This document shows positions 1 through 6,391 of a stretch of 10,000 nucleotides of DNA, piece by piece. The stretch covers positions 1 through 10,000 of the forward strand of contig VSJD01000013.1 of the NCBI GenBank assembly GCA_008636095.1. Direction: 5' to 3'. The notes below the pieces were generated by a model. It saw only the letters and a program-made list of their open reading frames with translations, was not told the DNA's origin and made no database searches. The DNA is from Kiritimatiellota bacterium. GTDB lineage: Bacteria; Verrucomicrobiota; Kiritimatiellia; JAAZAB01. Positions within the stretch are counted from its first letter, which is position 1. Every line of letters starts with the position of its first letter. A program made the position numbers and the translations under genes.

Positions 1-25
1 TTTGATTGATAATTATTTTTCTCAT
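1..25 (-). CDS. Start of a second exported-protein gene (partial, paralogue of the 840-aa gene at its N-terminus)
   Basis: Only eight codons are inside the window, reading MRKIIINQ, and the gene continues off the left edge. The start is supported by a G-rich ribosome binding site (complement of positions 32-36) and by near-identity to the start of the 840-aa gene, which begins MRKIIVNR. The 25 bases differ from that copy at three positions, and the upstream 50 bases are also shared. The basic N-terminus running into hydrophobic residues is what a Sec signal peptide begins with, so the product is probably exported. It follows the ADP-ribosylglycohydrolase-type gene by 98 bases on the same strand and is probably in the same operon. 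Whether the rest resembles the 840-aa protein, or only the leader and signal peptide were duplicated, cannot be told here. Confidence 0.68.
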
Positions 26-77
26 TTTACGCCCCCTGTTGGTTACTTGAACCAGTTCCAAAACTACGGATTTAACC
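26..77 (-). promoter_or_regulatory. Repeated leader with GAAC-N2-GTTC palindrome, copy A
   Basis: This 5' leader of the partial gene at 1-25 matches the leader at 5286-5337 almost base for base: one C fewer in the C-run, and substitutions at the G of CCTGTTGG and one A after TTCCA. Within it, positions 46-61 read CTTGAACCAGTTCCAA, an imperfect palindrome with perfect GAAC/GTTC arms. An overlapping TGGTT-N5-AACCA inverted repeat lies at 40-54. The motif is just upstream of the ribosome binding site, a place typical of a repressor operator or of an RNA hairpin controlling translation. Similarity ends soon after position 77. Confidence 0.5.
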
Positions 78-123
78 TGAACTTTTGCCTCTTTTCTGAA
101 CAGACCTCCATCATTGAAGGCCA

Positions 124-2115
124 TTAAACAAACACCACCGATTGATCCGCAGATTGTCGGATCGAATTTGGCAAATCTTCCAAACAATCAGCAAATATAG
201 AAACACCTCGTTTTTTTTCCGGATCGCCATGTCCACAAAACAACAGGCTGAACGACATTACATCCGTTAATCTAATGAATTTGACAACTAATCTCTGAGT
301 ATGTCCGGTAAGCATACATTCTATATTTTCGTCGGGAGCCCATCCGCGCATGTTGTCATATTGGACAAGTTGTTGGCCATCGAACCATATCCGGCATGGT
401 CCGCTTCGTCCAACCACCAATGTTGCTTTACCAACAAGCCCAGGCGAGCGTATCGTTCGTACAAAATAATAACATGCCTGGCCTTTAAACCCGCCGGTTT
501 TCTGGTCCGTGATCAAATCCTCGCCCAACTCCAAGTGTAGCGGCAATTCTTCCGGGATATCTTCCTGGAAAAGTCTGGATTCATTAAGATAAGGATGATC
601 TGCCCGGACGTGCTGATTATAATAGTCGTTATAACCTATTGCCGATGGATTGCAGTTGATTTCAGCATTCCGGTAAGGGCAAATTTTATTTCTTGTCTTG
701 TCCCACATATCCCAATAAGGACCGTAAATAAGCCACTGACGCGCACCGCCCAAACCAAAGGTTAACCTTGTGATTTCTTTTGACTCCTTGGAAACCAGCC
801 TGGCCAAAAACAAATTCTTGTCCGGCAACCAAGTATCGGTCATGCGCCGATGGACATTTAACTTGACGACCTGTTTTTGGCCCGGAGCTAATTTCATGGC
901 TGATACAAACTTGTCATACTGGACGTTAGCCGGCATTTCCAGACATAAACAGGCTTCGATATTTTGTGCCGTCGGATTACGGACGACTAAATTTAGCGGT
1001 GTTGATTTTTGATTCCAAAGAACAGGGGTTTCCGGATATTCGGCTTCCATGGAAATTCGCGGTTCAGGACGGTTTCGAATGGCAATTTGCGGCGCGTTCA
1101 CAATTTCAATGGCTTTATTTCTGCACGCCGTTATTTCTATACCGATCAGGCATGTTTCCAATGCAAAATCCGTCAATGGGGCAGTTTTATGTTTTACTTC
1201 AACGCCACAGATTAAATTGCCGCCTAATTTGGACAACCAGTCGCCAGGCAATCCTTTTGTCCCTCCTATTGCTCCCAGCAGTGCTCCCGCCGTGGCCGCG
1301 GTGCAGTCCGTATCCCACCCGCTGTTAACACAAATGCATATTGTTTTCTTGAAATCGGATTTCCCCAGGAAAAGAGCCATCAGTACAATTGCAAAATTCG
1401 TTATGGCCTTGGATGCATCCCGGTCGCCATAGCGGCGGATTATCATACGCCAAGCGTCATAAACTTCAGGATATTTTTTGCAAATTGCCTGGACCTCCGC
1501 TACTACCAGAACGACGGAGCTGTCGGAGGAAATAACCGACGATCCTGCTTTCAGAATAGCATCCAAGTCATTTGTCACAAAAGCCCACGCCGCCGCCGCT
1601 GATAGAAATTGTTCAATTTCAATACTAATGCCACCATGATCCAATTGGCCGTCCAGGCGGGCATAGTCGGCTGCCAGTTGTGGATTCCCCGGACATACAA
1701 AACCCCATATTTCACTCCGGATGGGGCATCCTTCCGATTCCACAAAAAACGAGTTATTCCAAGTCCCGGAAAGAGGAGCACTGATTCCACGCTGAATATT
1801 ATTCAGGAAAAAACCATATTCACAATAATTGTGGTAGCAACGATCCTGCCAGTATTCCGCCAAATCACGGGACGACAGGTAAAGACCTCGTTCCTGCATT
1901 GCTTCCAGCCAAACTACCTGAATGTCAAGATCGTCATTAATCGCCAATGTATCCGGCCAAATATTATCTTCGGTCTTTTGTCCATACATTTTGTGATTTT
2001 CAAAAGGGGCGCCAATCACGCCGCCGAGTGATTTTCCCATCCATCCACCCAAAACTTTGTCATAATAGTTCTGATACGCAATTTTTAATGGTCTTTTCTG
2101 CTTTTCATTATGCAT
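124..2115 (-). CDS. ADP-ribosylglycohydrolase-family protein with C-terminal Ig-like and jelly-roll-like domains (663 aa)
   Basis: Residues about 15-330 form an ADP-ribosylglycohydrolase (DraG-type) all-helical domain. Its signatures are KVLGGWMGKSLGGVIGAPFE near 20-39, an acidic NDDLD motif at 60-64 where classical members have TDDT, and GWDTDCTAATAGALLGA at 266-282, whose aspartates bind the metal pair. Known members remove ADP-ribose from proteins or small molecules; the NDDLD variant is, as I recall, a separate subgroup without a firm substrate. Residues about 345-450 look like an Ig-like beta domain and about 470-650 like a jelly-roll carbohydrate-binding domain (ATLVVGRSGPCRIWFDGQQL), suggesting a glycoside-type substrate; this is inference. 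No signal peptide is visible, so it is probably cytosolic. The chosen ATG has a GAGG seven bases upstream. It lies downstream of the 840-aa gene, from which the inserted element now separates it. Confidence 0.85.
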   Translation of the reverse strand: MHNEKQKRPLKIAYQNYYDKVLGGWMGKSLGGVIGAPFENHKMYGQKTEDNIWPDTLAINDDLDIQVVWLEAMQERGLYLSSRDLAEYWQDRCYHNYCEYGFFLNNIQRGISAPLSGTWNNSFFVESEGCPIRSEIWGFVCPGNPQLAADYARLDGQLDHGGISIEIEQFLSAAAAWAFVTNDLDAILKAGSSVISSDSSVVLVVAEVQAICKKYPEVYDAWRMIIRRYGDRDASKAITNFAIVLMALFLGKSDFKKTICICVNSGWDTDCTAATAGALLGAIGGTKGLPGDWLSKLGGNLICGVEVKHKTAPLTDFALETCLIGIEITACRNKAIEIVNAPQIAIRNRPEPRISMEAEYPETPVLWNQKSTPLNLVVRNPTAQNIEACLCLEMPANVQYDKFVSAMKLAPGQKQVVKLNVHRRMTDTWLPDKNLFLARLVSKESKEITRLTFGLGGARQWLIYGPYWDMWDKTRNKICPYRNAEINCNPSAIGYNDYYNQHVRADHPYLNESRLFQEDIPEELPLHLELGEDLITDQKTGGFKGQACYYFVRTIRSPGLVGKATLVVGRSGPCRIWFDGQQLVQYDNMRGWAPDENIECMLTGHTQRLVVKFIRLTDVMSFSLLFCGHGDPEKKRGVSIFADCLEDLPNSIRQSADQSVVFV

Positions 2116-2172
2116 ATTGGAACCTCATTGCTACCTTTGCGAGTTAATTGCCAACAAAAAATCAATACATTT

Positions 2173-2180
2173 GTTTCGCG
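2173..2180. repeat. Left target-site duplication of the element (GTTTCGCG)
   Basis: These eight bases abut the left terminal inverted repeat. Seven of the eight recur as GTTTCGTG directly after the right terminal repeat (2752-2759), as expected for a staggered-cut insertion followed by one later mutation. The element boundary is set independently by where its two termini, and the second copy, stop matching. Confidence 0.7.
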
Positions 2181-2207
2181 GGCTCTTCCGGGTTTAGCGT
2201 GGGATTT
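2181..2207. repeat. Left terminal inverted repeat of element copy 1
   Basis: The 27 bases pair with 2725-2751 read on the other strand, with one mismatch at the fourth base (T here, G there). A further ATTGA follows three unmatched bases in both arms, so the repeat continues weakly inward. The match stops at the outer edge, where the flanking direct repeat begins. Confidence 0.8.
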
Positions 2208-2255
2208 CGCATTGAGTGCTATCCTCGGCGATATCATGCCGCTCCGCCCCTGCCG

Positions 2256-2633
2256 TCATCCCGAGCTACCACATCCGTCATCCCGAGCTTGTCGAGGGAT
2301 CTCAGTCCTCTTCCATCCCGGTGCGGGTGCCGACCCGAGTCCGAGTATACTCTCGGCCAAATCCTCCCACGTCGGATTCATCTTTCCGATCAGAGCCTCC
2401 TTCTTCTCTCTGCGCCAACGCTTCAGCTGTTTCTCTCGCGCAATCGCATCTCGCGGATCGTTGTACTGCTCGTAGTACACAAGACGATTCAGGTTGTATC
2501 GTTCCGTGAACCCGGACACGTCACCCGATCGATGTTGATGGATCCGACGCACCAGGCTGTTCGTGACTCCGATATACAGCGTCGTCTGTCCCTTGTTGGT
2601 CATCATGTAAACGTAAAATGCCTCGCGGGACAT
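2256..2633 (-). CDS. GIY-YIG endonuclease-domain protein (COG2827/YhbQ-like), 125 aa
   Basis: This is a single-domain GIY-YIG nuclease. The two core strands are FYVYMMTN (residues 6-13; YVY takes the place of GIY) and TLYIGVTN (18-25). R29/R30 and H34 follow on the first helix, and the metal-binding glutamate is E67 in AIAREKQLKRW; N86 comes later. The domain ends near residue 98. The remainder, with the run EIPRQARDDG at 111-120, is read-through of the subterminal repeat rather than folded protein. Known GIY-YIG enzymes cut DNA with one metal ion; small stand-alone members have poorly known roles. The start is set by the conserved MSREAFYVY opening and a GAGGAA site five bases upstream, which lies in the repeat at 2634-2663. 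It is the only gene of the element and is intact in both copies. Confidence 0.88.
   Translation of the reverse strand: MSREAFYVYMMTNKGQTTLYIGVTNSLVRRIHQHRSGDVSGFTERYNLNRLVYYEQYNDPRDAIAREKQLKRWRREKKEALIGKMNPTWEDLAESILGLGSAPAPGWKRTEIPRQARDDGCGSSG
2275..2303. repeat. Subterminal repeat, left arm, inside the element
   Basis: The arm reads CCGTCATCCCGAGCTTGTCG and then AGGGATCTC. It is an inverted, diverged copy of 2634-2663, with a 14-base partial copy just outside it at 2254-2267 (CGTCATCCCGAGCT). It encodes the last part of the nuclease reading frame (IPRQARDDG). Repeats of this kind beside small GIY-YIG genes are, in my recollection, seen in many unrelated bacterial genomes. Confidence 0.75.
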
Positions 2634-2663
2634 GAGATTCCTCGACTTCGCTCGGAATGACGG
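2634..2663. repeat. Subterminal repeat, right arm, with the nuclease gene's ribosome binding site
   Basis: Read on the minus strand this begins CCGTCATTCCGAGCGAAGTC and continues GAGGAATCTC directly to the ATG at 2633. It matches the left arm at 2275-2303 apart from the centre and a few bases. The GAGGA inside it is the Shine-Dalgarno sequence of the nuclease gene, so the repeat is part of the expression unit. The same repeat precedes the gene in copy 2 at 9696-9725. Confidence 0.78.
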
Positions 2664-2724
2664 ACAAAGAGTGGGCCATGATTAAACGTTAATATGGCAT
2701 CGATCCCTGTTTTGAGTCAATAAA

Positions 2725-2751
2725 AAATCCCACGCTAAACCCGGAAGCGCC
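2725..2751. repeat. Right terminal inverted repeat of element copy 1
   Basis: This is the inverted partner of 2181-2207. Read inward from 2751 it runs GGCGCTTCCGGGTTTAGCGT and then GGGATTT. The same string, with one base changed, opens copy 2 at 9608. On this strand it is followed by a run of T, but the CGCT/AGCG stem inside it is only four pairs, too short to call a terminator. Confidence 0.8.
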
Positions 2752-2759
2752 GTTTCGTG
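2752..2759. repeat. Right target-site duplication of the element (GTTTCGTG)
   Basis: This directly follows the right terminal repeat and matches 2173-2180 at seven of eight bases. The stop codon of the 840-aa gene lies at 2763-2765, so the insertion did not damage the coding region. Confidence 0.7.
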
Positions 2760-2762
2760 AGG

Positions 2763-5285
2763 TTACCGGGCCTTGAAATGAATGATCGTCGTGTCCCATG
2801 CCGGCGCCGTGCACACGATCGTTTCCGGGTCGGCGTAAATCTCGCCCGTAGCGTGGTTTTTTGCCGTGACCCGATTTGCGGCGTATTTGACGCGAAAGTC
2901 GTTCTTCAACGTCACTTTTTCATCCTTGGCCGTGTTGTTGAAGATGAACACCACCCGGTCTTCGCCTTTGATCCAGACGCTGTAATCCAGCGGCTTGTCC
3001 AATGTGGCCACCTGATCGAACCTGGTCCCCTTAAGGAAAAAATCTTCAAAGGTTGTCAACACTTGAATTCCTTCCCTGACCAACGACCACGTCTGACTGT
3101 CAAACATACCGCCCCAACTGTAAATTTGAAATCCATTCGCCTCCGTCAACGCCACGGACTGAATAGCATCATTTTTCGCCAGCGGATAGCATGGTGAACA
3201 CGTCTGCACCGTATTCAACACCGGCAATTTTCTGCCGCTGGCGGCACCCAACGCTTCCCGCATTAGTTTTATTTCCGACAGTCCCCACTTGCCAAGCAGA
3301 GGACAGTGAATCTCCATAAACACATCCACATACCTGCCGGCTGCCGGGGGATAAACCCCATAAAATTCGCAGTGATGCCAGGGGGCCTTGGCCGGAATTG
3401 GAGAATAACTGCCCGAATACAGATAAAATCGGGCAGAGGGATTGACCTCCCGGACTGCTTTAATCATTGATTGCCACATTTTTCCTTTTTGATCACCTTT
3501 GAACTTCAGCCATTCCAGCGGATAATTTGACAGAATTGACCGCGCCGGTTCCGCCAAATCCTGAAACGGATAGTCTTTCTCAAGCATTACCTTGTTTTCC
3601 GACGGCTTGCTAACATCCTTGATGCCCGTATATTCCTTGAACGCCTCGATGCAGGCCGGACAAAAACAGCTTTCCGATTTCCCCTTATTGGGAACAGTCA
3701 ATATATTGGGATACTCAAAGTCCATCATCAGTCCGTCCCATTTATTGATACGGGCACCCTCTTTAAGCATTTCAAGAATGGCCCGCCAATACTCGCCGCG
3801 CTCATCGCACAATCTGGTTGGACAAGCATTATATAGATTGATTGCCTTGTTCGTTTGTCCGAACTGATTAATATACTCATTGAACGCCAACCTGCCCGGA
3901 GCGGGCGGATGATTTGTTGCATACACGTCAAGCCCCATGTTTCCACAAAAGAGGGCGCCAATATATGGCATGGCATTCATTCCGCGCTGTTTGATTTTTT
4001 CGGCTAAAGGATCACGTAAATTCATCTTCCTAACGTTGCCGTAATAGGGCGAAAGCCATGGGTTACATACGAAATTCATGAGATCCGTTAAATGCGTCTT
4101 GATCCCGCACGATTTGGTAAGATCAAGCAGATAATCCTGAGTCTGATTCGGCTGGAAACCCATGCAGTCTTCCGCCTGCGACCATAAGACCGTTTCCAAC
4201 GTCTTTGGCTTTTTGACGTCCTTATCATCAACAATGACGCGTAATGTCTGTTCCGGAACAGAATATTGTTTCCCGCTGATTTCATATTCACCTTCCGGAA
4301 CAGAATATCGTTTTCCGTTAATCTCATATTCATAATGGGCCCTGATTTCAGTTTCCTTTTGGATGCCTCCGATTTTTATCCAGACCGGCATATAAGTGAG
4401 ATTATCCGGGGTGCGGGCAATCACGGTCCGCGCACGGCAGGTAACTGCATAATCTTCGCCGGGTATTGATGACTGGAGTCCCAGTTCGTTTGTGCCGGCG
4501 GCGGCAATGCTTTGCTGTATTTCCGCTTCCGCATCCCCGGTTTTGATGCGCACGAAATAATTATCGTTTTCCTTTTCAAGGCTGACTCCGTTCTTTCGCG
4601 GCGCCCTGTCGCCTCTCCCAAACGCCCCATAGGAACCATCATTAAAATGCTCTTCAAACACGATCTGGCCGTTTGACTTCCGGCGAACCACGATGTCATC
4701 CACGTCCACAACCCCACGACACAACCGCATAATACACGCCTCGGATGAATTTGCCCACCTCATCAACCAGATTGCCTTGGTAGAATCGAAGCCGGGAGCT
4801 TCACCATTAAAATCCTGCCACTGTCCGCCCGTTCCAGTGATGCTCACAACCGGTATATATGGACTGCTTAACCAGACGCGGACGCCGCTACATCCGATCC
4901 CGGGAATACCGAGCTCATAACGCGTGAAATTGTTAGCCGACTTAATGGTCTTTACCAAAGACGGATAAACTGGATACAGATCACTGAAACAGGACTGGCC
5001 GATTAGATAAAGATTGCTGGTCAGTTCAAATCCCTCCGGCAAATCAAGGATATACTTGAAATTGCGCACTTGATCCAATCCTTCCCCGCCCGGAATCGGT
5101 AACAAGATATACTGCATGGAATCAGCCGGCACATGCAACGGACGCTTCAGCCAGAATATGTCCGGGGAATTCACCTTGACCGCGTTGCTGGCGTTGGTTT
5201 GGCCATGGACTACACTTGCGCCAATTATGATTAACGTGACAATCGCGGTGAAAAACACGTTTCGATTGACAATTATTTTCCTCAT
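2763..5285 (-). CDS. Exported 840-aa protein with glycoside-hydrolase-like TIM barrel
   Basis: The N-terminus MRKIIVNRNV, then a hydrophobic stretch (residues 11-26) and VHGQ, is a Sec signal peptide with likely cleavage near 28-29. Residues about 40-310 are beta-rich, with no family I can name; a 14-residue tandem repeat sits at 318-345. From about 355 to 735 the pattern is that of an (alpha/beta)8 barrel. WDGLMMDFEYP at 516-526 has acidic residues D522 and E524 at a strand end, as in retaining glycoside hydrolases (GH42/GHL-like). It is followed by CFCPACIEAFKEYTG (540-554), a cysteine motif I recall from many secreted barrel proteins of PVC bacteria. A C-terminal beta domain (about 750-840) fits the small sandwich of such enzymes. 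It probably hydrolyses a glycan outside the cytoplasm; the substrate is unknown. It starts 68 bases after the UroD-like gene and has its own strong GGGGGG ribosome site. Confidence 0.8.
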   Translation of the reverse strand: MRKIIVNRNVFFTAIVTLIIIGASVVHGQTNASNAVKVNSPDIFWLKRPLHVPADSMQYILLPIPGGEGLDQVRNFKYILDLPEGFELTSNLYLIGQSCFSDLYPVYPSLVKTIKSANNFTRYELGIPGIGCSGVRVWLSSPYIPVVSITGTGGQWQDFNGEAPGFDSTKAIWLMRWANSSEACIMRLCRGVVDVDDIVVRRKSNGQIVFEEHFNDGSYGAFGRGDRAPRKNGVSLEKENDNYFVRIKTGDAEAEIQQSIAAAGTNELGLQSSIPGEDYAVTCRARTVIARTPDNLTYMPVWIKIGGIQKETEIRAHYEYEINGKRYSVPEGEYEISGKQYSVPEQTLRVIVDDKDVKKPKTLETVLWSQAEDCMGFQPNQTQDYLLDLTKSCGIKTHLTDLMNFVCNPWLSPYYGNVRKMNLRDPLAEKIKQRGMNAMPYIGALFCGNMGLDVYATNHPPAPGRLAFNEYINQFGQTNKAINLYNACPTRLCDERGEYWRAILEMLKEGARINKWDGLMMDFEYPNILTVPNKGKSESCFCPACIEAFKEYTGIKDVSKPSENKVMLEKDYPFQDLAEPARSILSNYPLEWLKFKGDQKGKMWQSMIKAVREVNPSARFYLYSGSYSPIPAKAPWHHCEFYGVYPPAAGRYVDVFMEIHCPLLGKWGLSEIKLMREALGAASGRKLPVLNTVQTCSPCYPLAKNDAIQSVALTEANGFQIYSWGGMFDSQTWSLVREGIQVLTTFEDFFLKGTRFDQVATLDKPLDYSVWIKGEDRVVFIFNNTAKDEKVTLKNDFRVKYAANRVTAKNHATGEIYADPETIVCTAPAWDTTIIHFKAR
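4251..4334. repeat. 42-bp tandem duplication inside the 840-aa gene
   Basis: Two adjoining 42-base units, 4251-4292 and 4293-4334, differ at seven positions and keep the reading frame. They encode YEYEINGKRYSVPE (318-331) and GEYEISGKQYSVPE (332-345). It is an in-frame duplication of 14 residues in the linker between the N-terminal beta region and the barrel. Confidence 0.85.
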
Positions 5286-5337
5286 TTTACGCCCCCCTAT
5301 TGGTTACTTGAACCAGTTCCAATACTACGGATTTAAT
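5286..5337 (-). promoter_or_regulatory. Repeated leader with GAAC-N2-GTTC palindrome, copy B
   Basis: The leader of the 840-aa gene is nearly identical to 26-77. The palindrome CTTGAACCAGTTCCAA is at 5307-5322 and the overlapping TGGTT-N5-AACCA at 5301-5315; both are unchanged between the two copies. It sits between the stop of the UroD-like gene (5354) and a GGGGGG Shine-Dalgarno. It could be the operator of the GntR-type regulator, an RNA element, or only the trace of a recent gene duplication. No convincing -35/-10 pair is visible just upstream. Confidence 0.5.
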
Positions 5338-5353
5338 TTACACCTTTCACATT

Positions 5354-6391
5354 TTACGGACGATATCGCCAGTTGGCCATGAGCATGGCCTTGTAATTTT
5401 CCGGATTGACGTAATCGGCCACGGCGTTCGACGAGCCAATGGCATATCCCCCGCCTGGCGCCAGGGAAGCGATCAGCTTGCATGCCTGCGCTGCTACTTG
5501 TTCCGGCTTGCCACGCGCAAGCAGATCAACGTCTATGTTCCCGAAAAAAGCGAGTTGTTGCCCATAAGTCTTTTTCAGCCGGATGATATCCATGGCTTTC
5601 GGCTCAATCGGATGAAGAGCATTCAATCCGGCTTCGATGAAATCCGGAATTACCGGCTCAACGTTGCCATCGGAATGAAAAACAACTCTTTTACCAGCCT
5701 CGCGGGCAATCCGGATAAACCGGCGGTACCAGGGGAAAAATAATTTCCGCATCAGTTCCGGTGCAATCATCATTCCTTCGGTATAAGCCATGTCGTCCCC
5801 AAAAACGACAAAATCAATCTGTTCGCGGCAAAGTTGCTGCATGCCTTCCTCACCGACCAGACCGATCCGATCCGCCACGGCCTTCACCAATTCCGGATCG
5901 TCGTGAAGTTTGAAACAGAACTCTTCAAAACCGAAAAGCAGATATGCTTCCGTAAACGGCGCCGATGGCATAAGCGCACCAACCCCGACCTTGCCGGGGA
6001 TTTTTTTTGCCGCCGTCACCGCCGAACGCACTTGTGAAAGATCAAGACTTCCCGGAACGGGATATTCATATGCCCGGAACGAATCCCAATCCGTGATCAT
6101 CGCGGAATGATTGTCGGCCCATGCACGTTCTCCTGCTCCGGCTTTCAAATCCTTGTGTGAATATACCGGCGGCACCTGATGAGGGGCGAGCGCATATAAA
6201 AAATCATATCCGAATTTCGGCTTAAATTCCACTTCGCCGGCAATACCATCCGGGCACTGGTATCCCAGCAGGGCCGACCGGATATTTTGGGCCACATAAA
6301 TCTCGAAATTGGGCACGCGATCCGGCTTTTTCCCATCCAATACCGAAATCAAACGATTTATGTCCGGTACAAATCCTAATTTATCAAGCAT
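5354..6391 (-). CDS. Uroporphyrinogen decarboxylase (UroD)-family protein, 345 aa
   Basis: The protein has the full length and barrel pattern of the UroD/methyltransferase superfamily. Recognisable parts are FVVFGDDMAYTEGMMIAPELMRK (194-216), VVFHSDGNVEPVIPDFIEAG (236-255), LHPIEP (259-264), AFFGNIDV (281-288) and GGGYAIGSSNAV (313-324). Corrinoid/coenzyme-M methyltransferases of this superfamily (MtaA type) hold zinc with an HxC motif and a later cysteine. Here the first is HSD (239-241) and the later site is GSSN, so zinc-thiol chemistry is not supported. True HemE is also unlikely, given the catabolic-looking operon and lack of HemE N-terminal signatures. Function is unassigned; a cytosolic role on a metabolite of the pathway is inferred. 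It overlaps the preceding gene by eight bases (ATGCTTGA), with GGGGTG upstream of the ATG, implying coupled translation. Confidence 0.85.
   Translation of the reverse strand: MLDKLGFVPDINRLISVLDGKKPDRVPNFEIYVAQNIRSALLGYQCPDGIAGEVEFKPKFGYDFLYALAPHQVPPVYSHKDLKAGAGERAWADNHSAMITDWDSFRAYEYPVPGSLDLSQVRSAVTAAKKIPGKVGVGALMPSAPFTEAYLLFGFEEFCFKLHDDPELVKAVADRIGLVGEEGMQQLCREQIDFVVFGDDMAYTEGMMIAPELMRKLFFPWYRRFIRIAREAGKRVVFHSDGNVEPVIPDFIEAGLNALHPIEPKAMDIIRLKKTYGQQLAFFGNIDVDLLARGKPEQVAAQACKLIASLAPGGGYAIGSSNAVADYVNPENYKAMLMANWRYRP

Larger units (their letters stand above)
2181..2751 (-). mobile_element. 571-bp TIR element carrying a GIY-YIG nuclease gene, copy 1 (complete)
   Basis: The element is bounded by inverted repeats at 2181-2207 and 2725-2751, 27 bp with one mismatch, reading GGC(T/G)CTTCCGGGTTTAGCGT from each outside end. 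An 8-bp imperfect direct repeat flanks it. Its only plausible gene is the GIY-YIG nuclease; there is no transposase. A second set of inverted repeats lies inside, at 2275-2303 and 2634-2663. Copy 2 starts at 9608 in the opposite orientation, and the shared sequence begins exactly at the outer GGCG, which confirms this end. The insertion lies 11 bases past the stop codon of the 840-aa gene, in what was a gap of roughly 75 bases before the next gene of the operon. It is either a non-autonomous element moved in trans or one whose nuclease takes part in its own movement. Confidence 0.8.

Noticed and set aside
966..2031. Several plus-strand open frames of 120-140 codons opposite the 663-aa gene
   Set aside because: They have no family features or credible ribosome sites and fall within a gene with strong domain evidence on the other strand.
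2148..2660. 170-codon open frame on the plus strand across the element
   Set aside because: It lies antisense to the GIY-YIG gene, whose motifs and ribosome site are clear, and shows no recognisable domain. It is open because of the repeat composition.
2725..2751. Terminal repeat followed by a T-run as a rho-independent terminator
   Set aside because: The only stem, CGCT/AGCG, has four pairs and a nine-base loop. That is too weak, though some effect on downstream transcription is possible.
5354..6391. Annotation of the UroD-family gene as hemE
   Set aside because: HemE N-terminal signatures are absent, and the gene sits translationally coupled in a sugar-type regulator operon.
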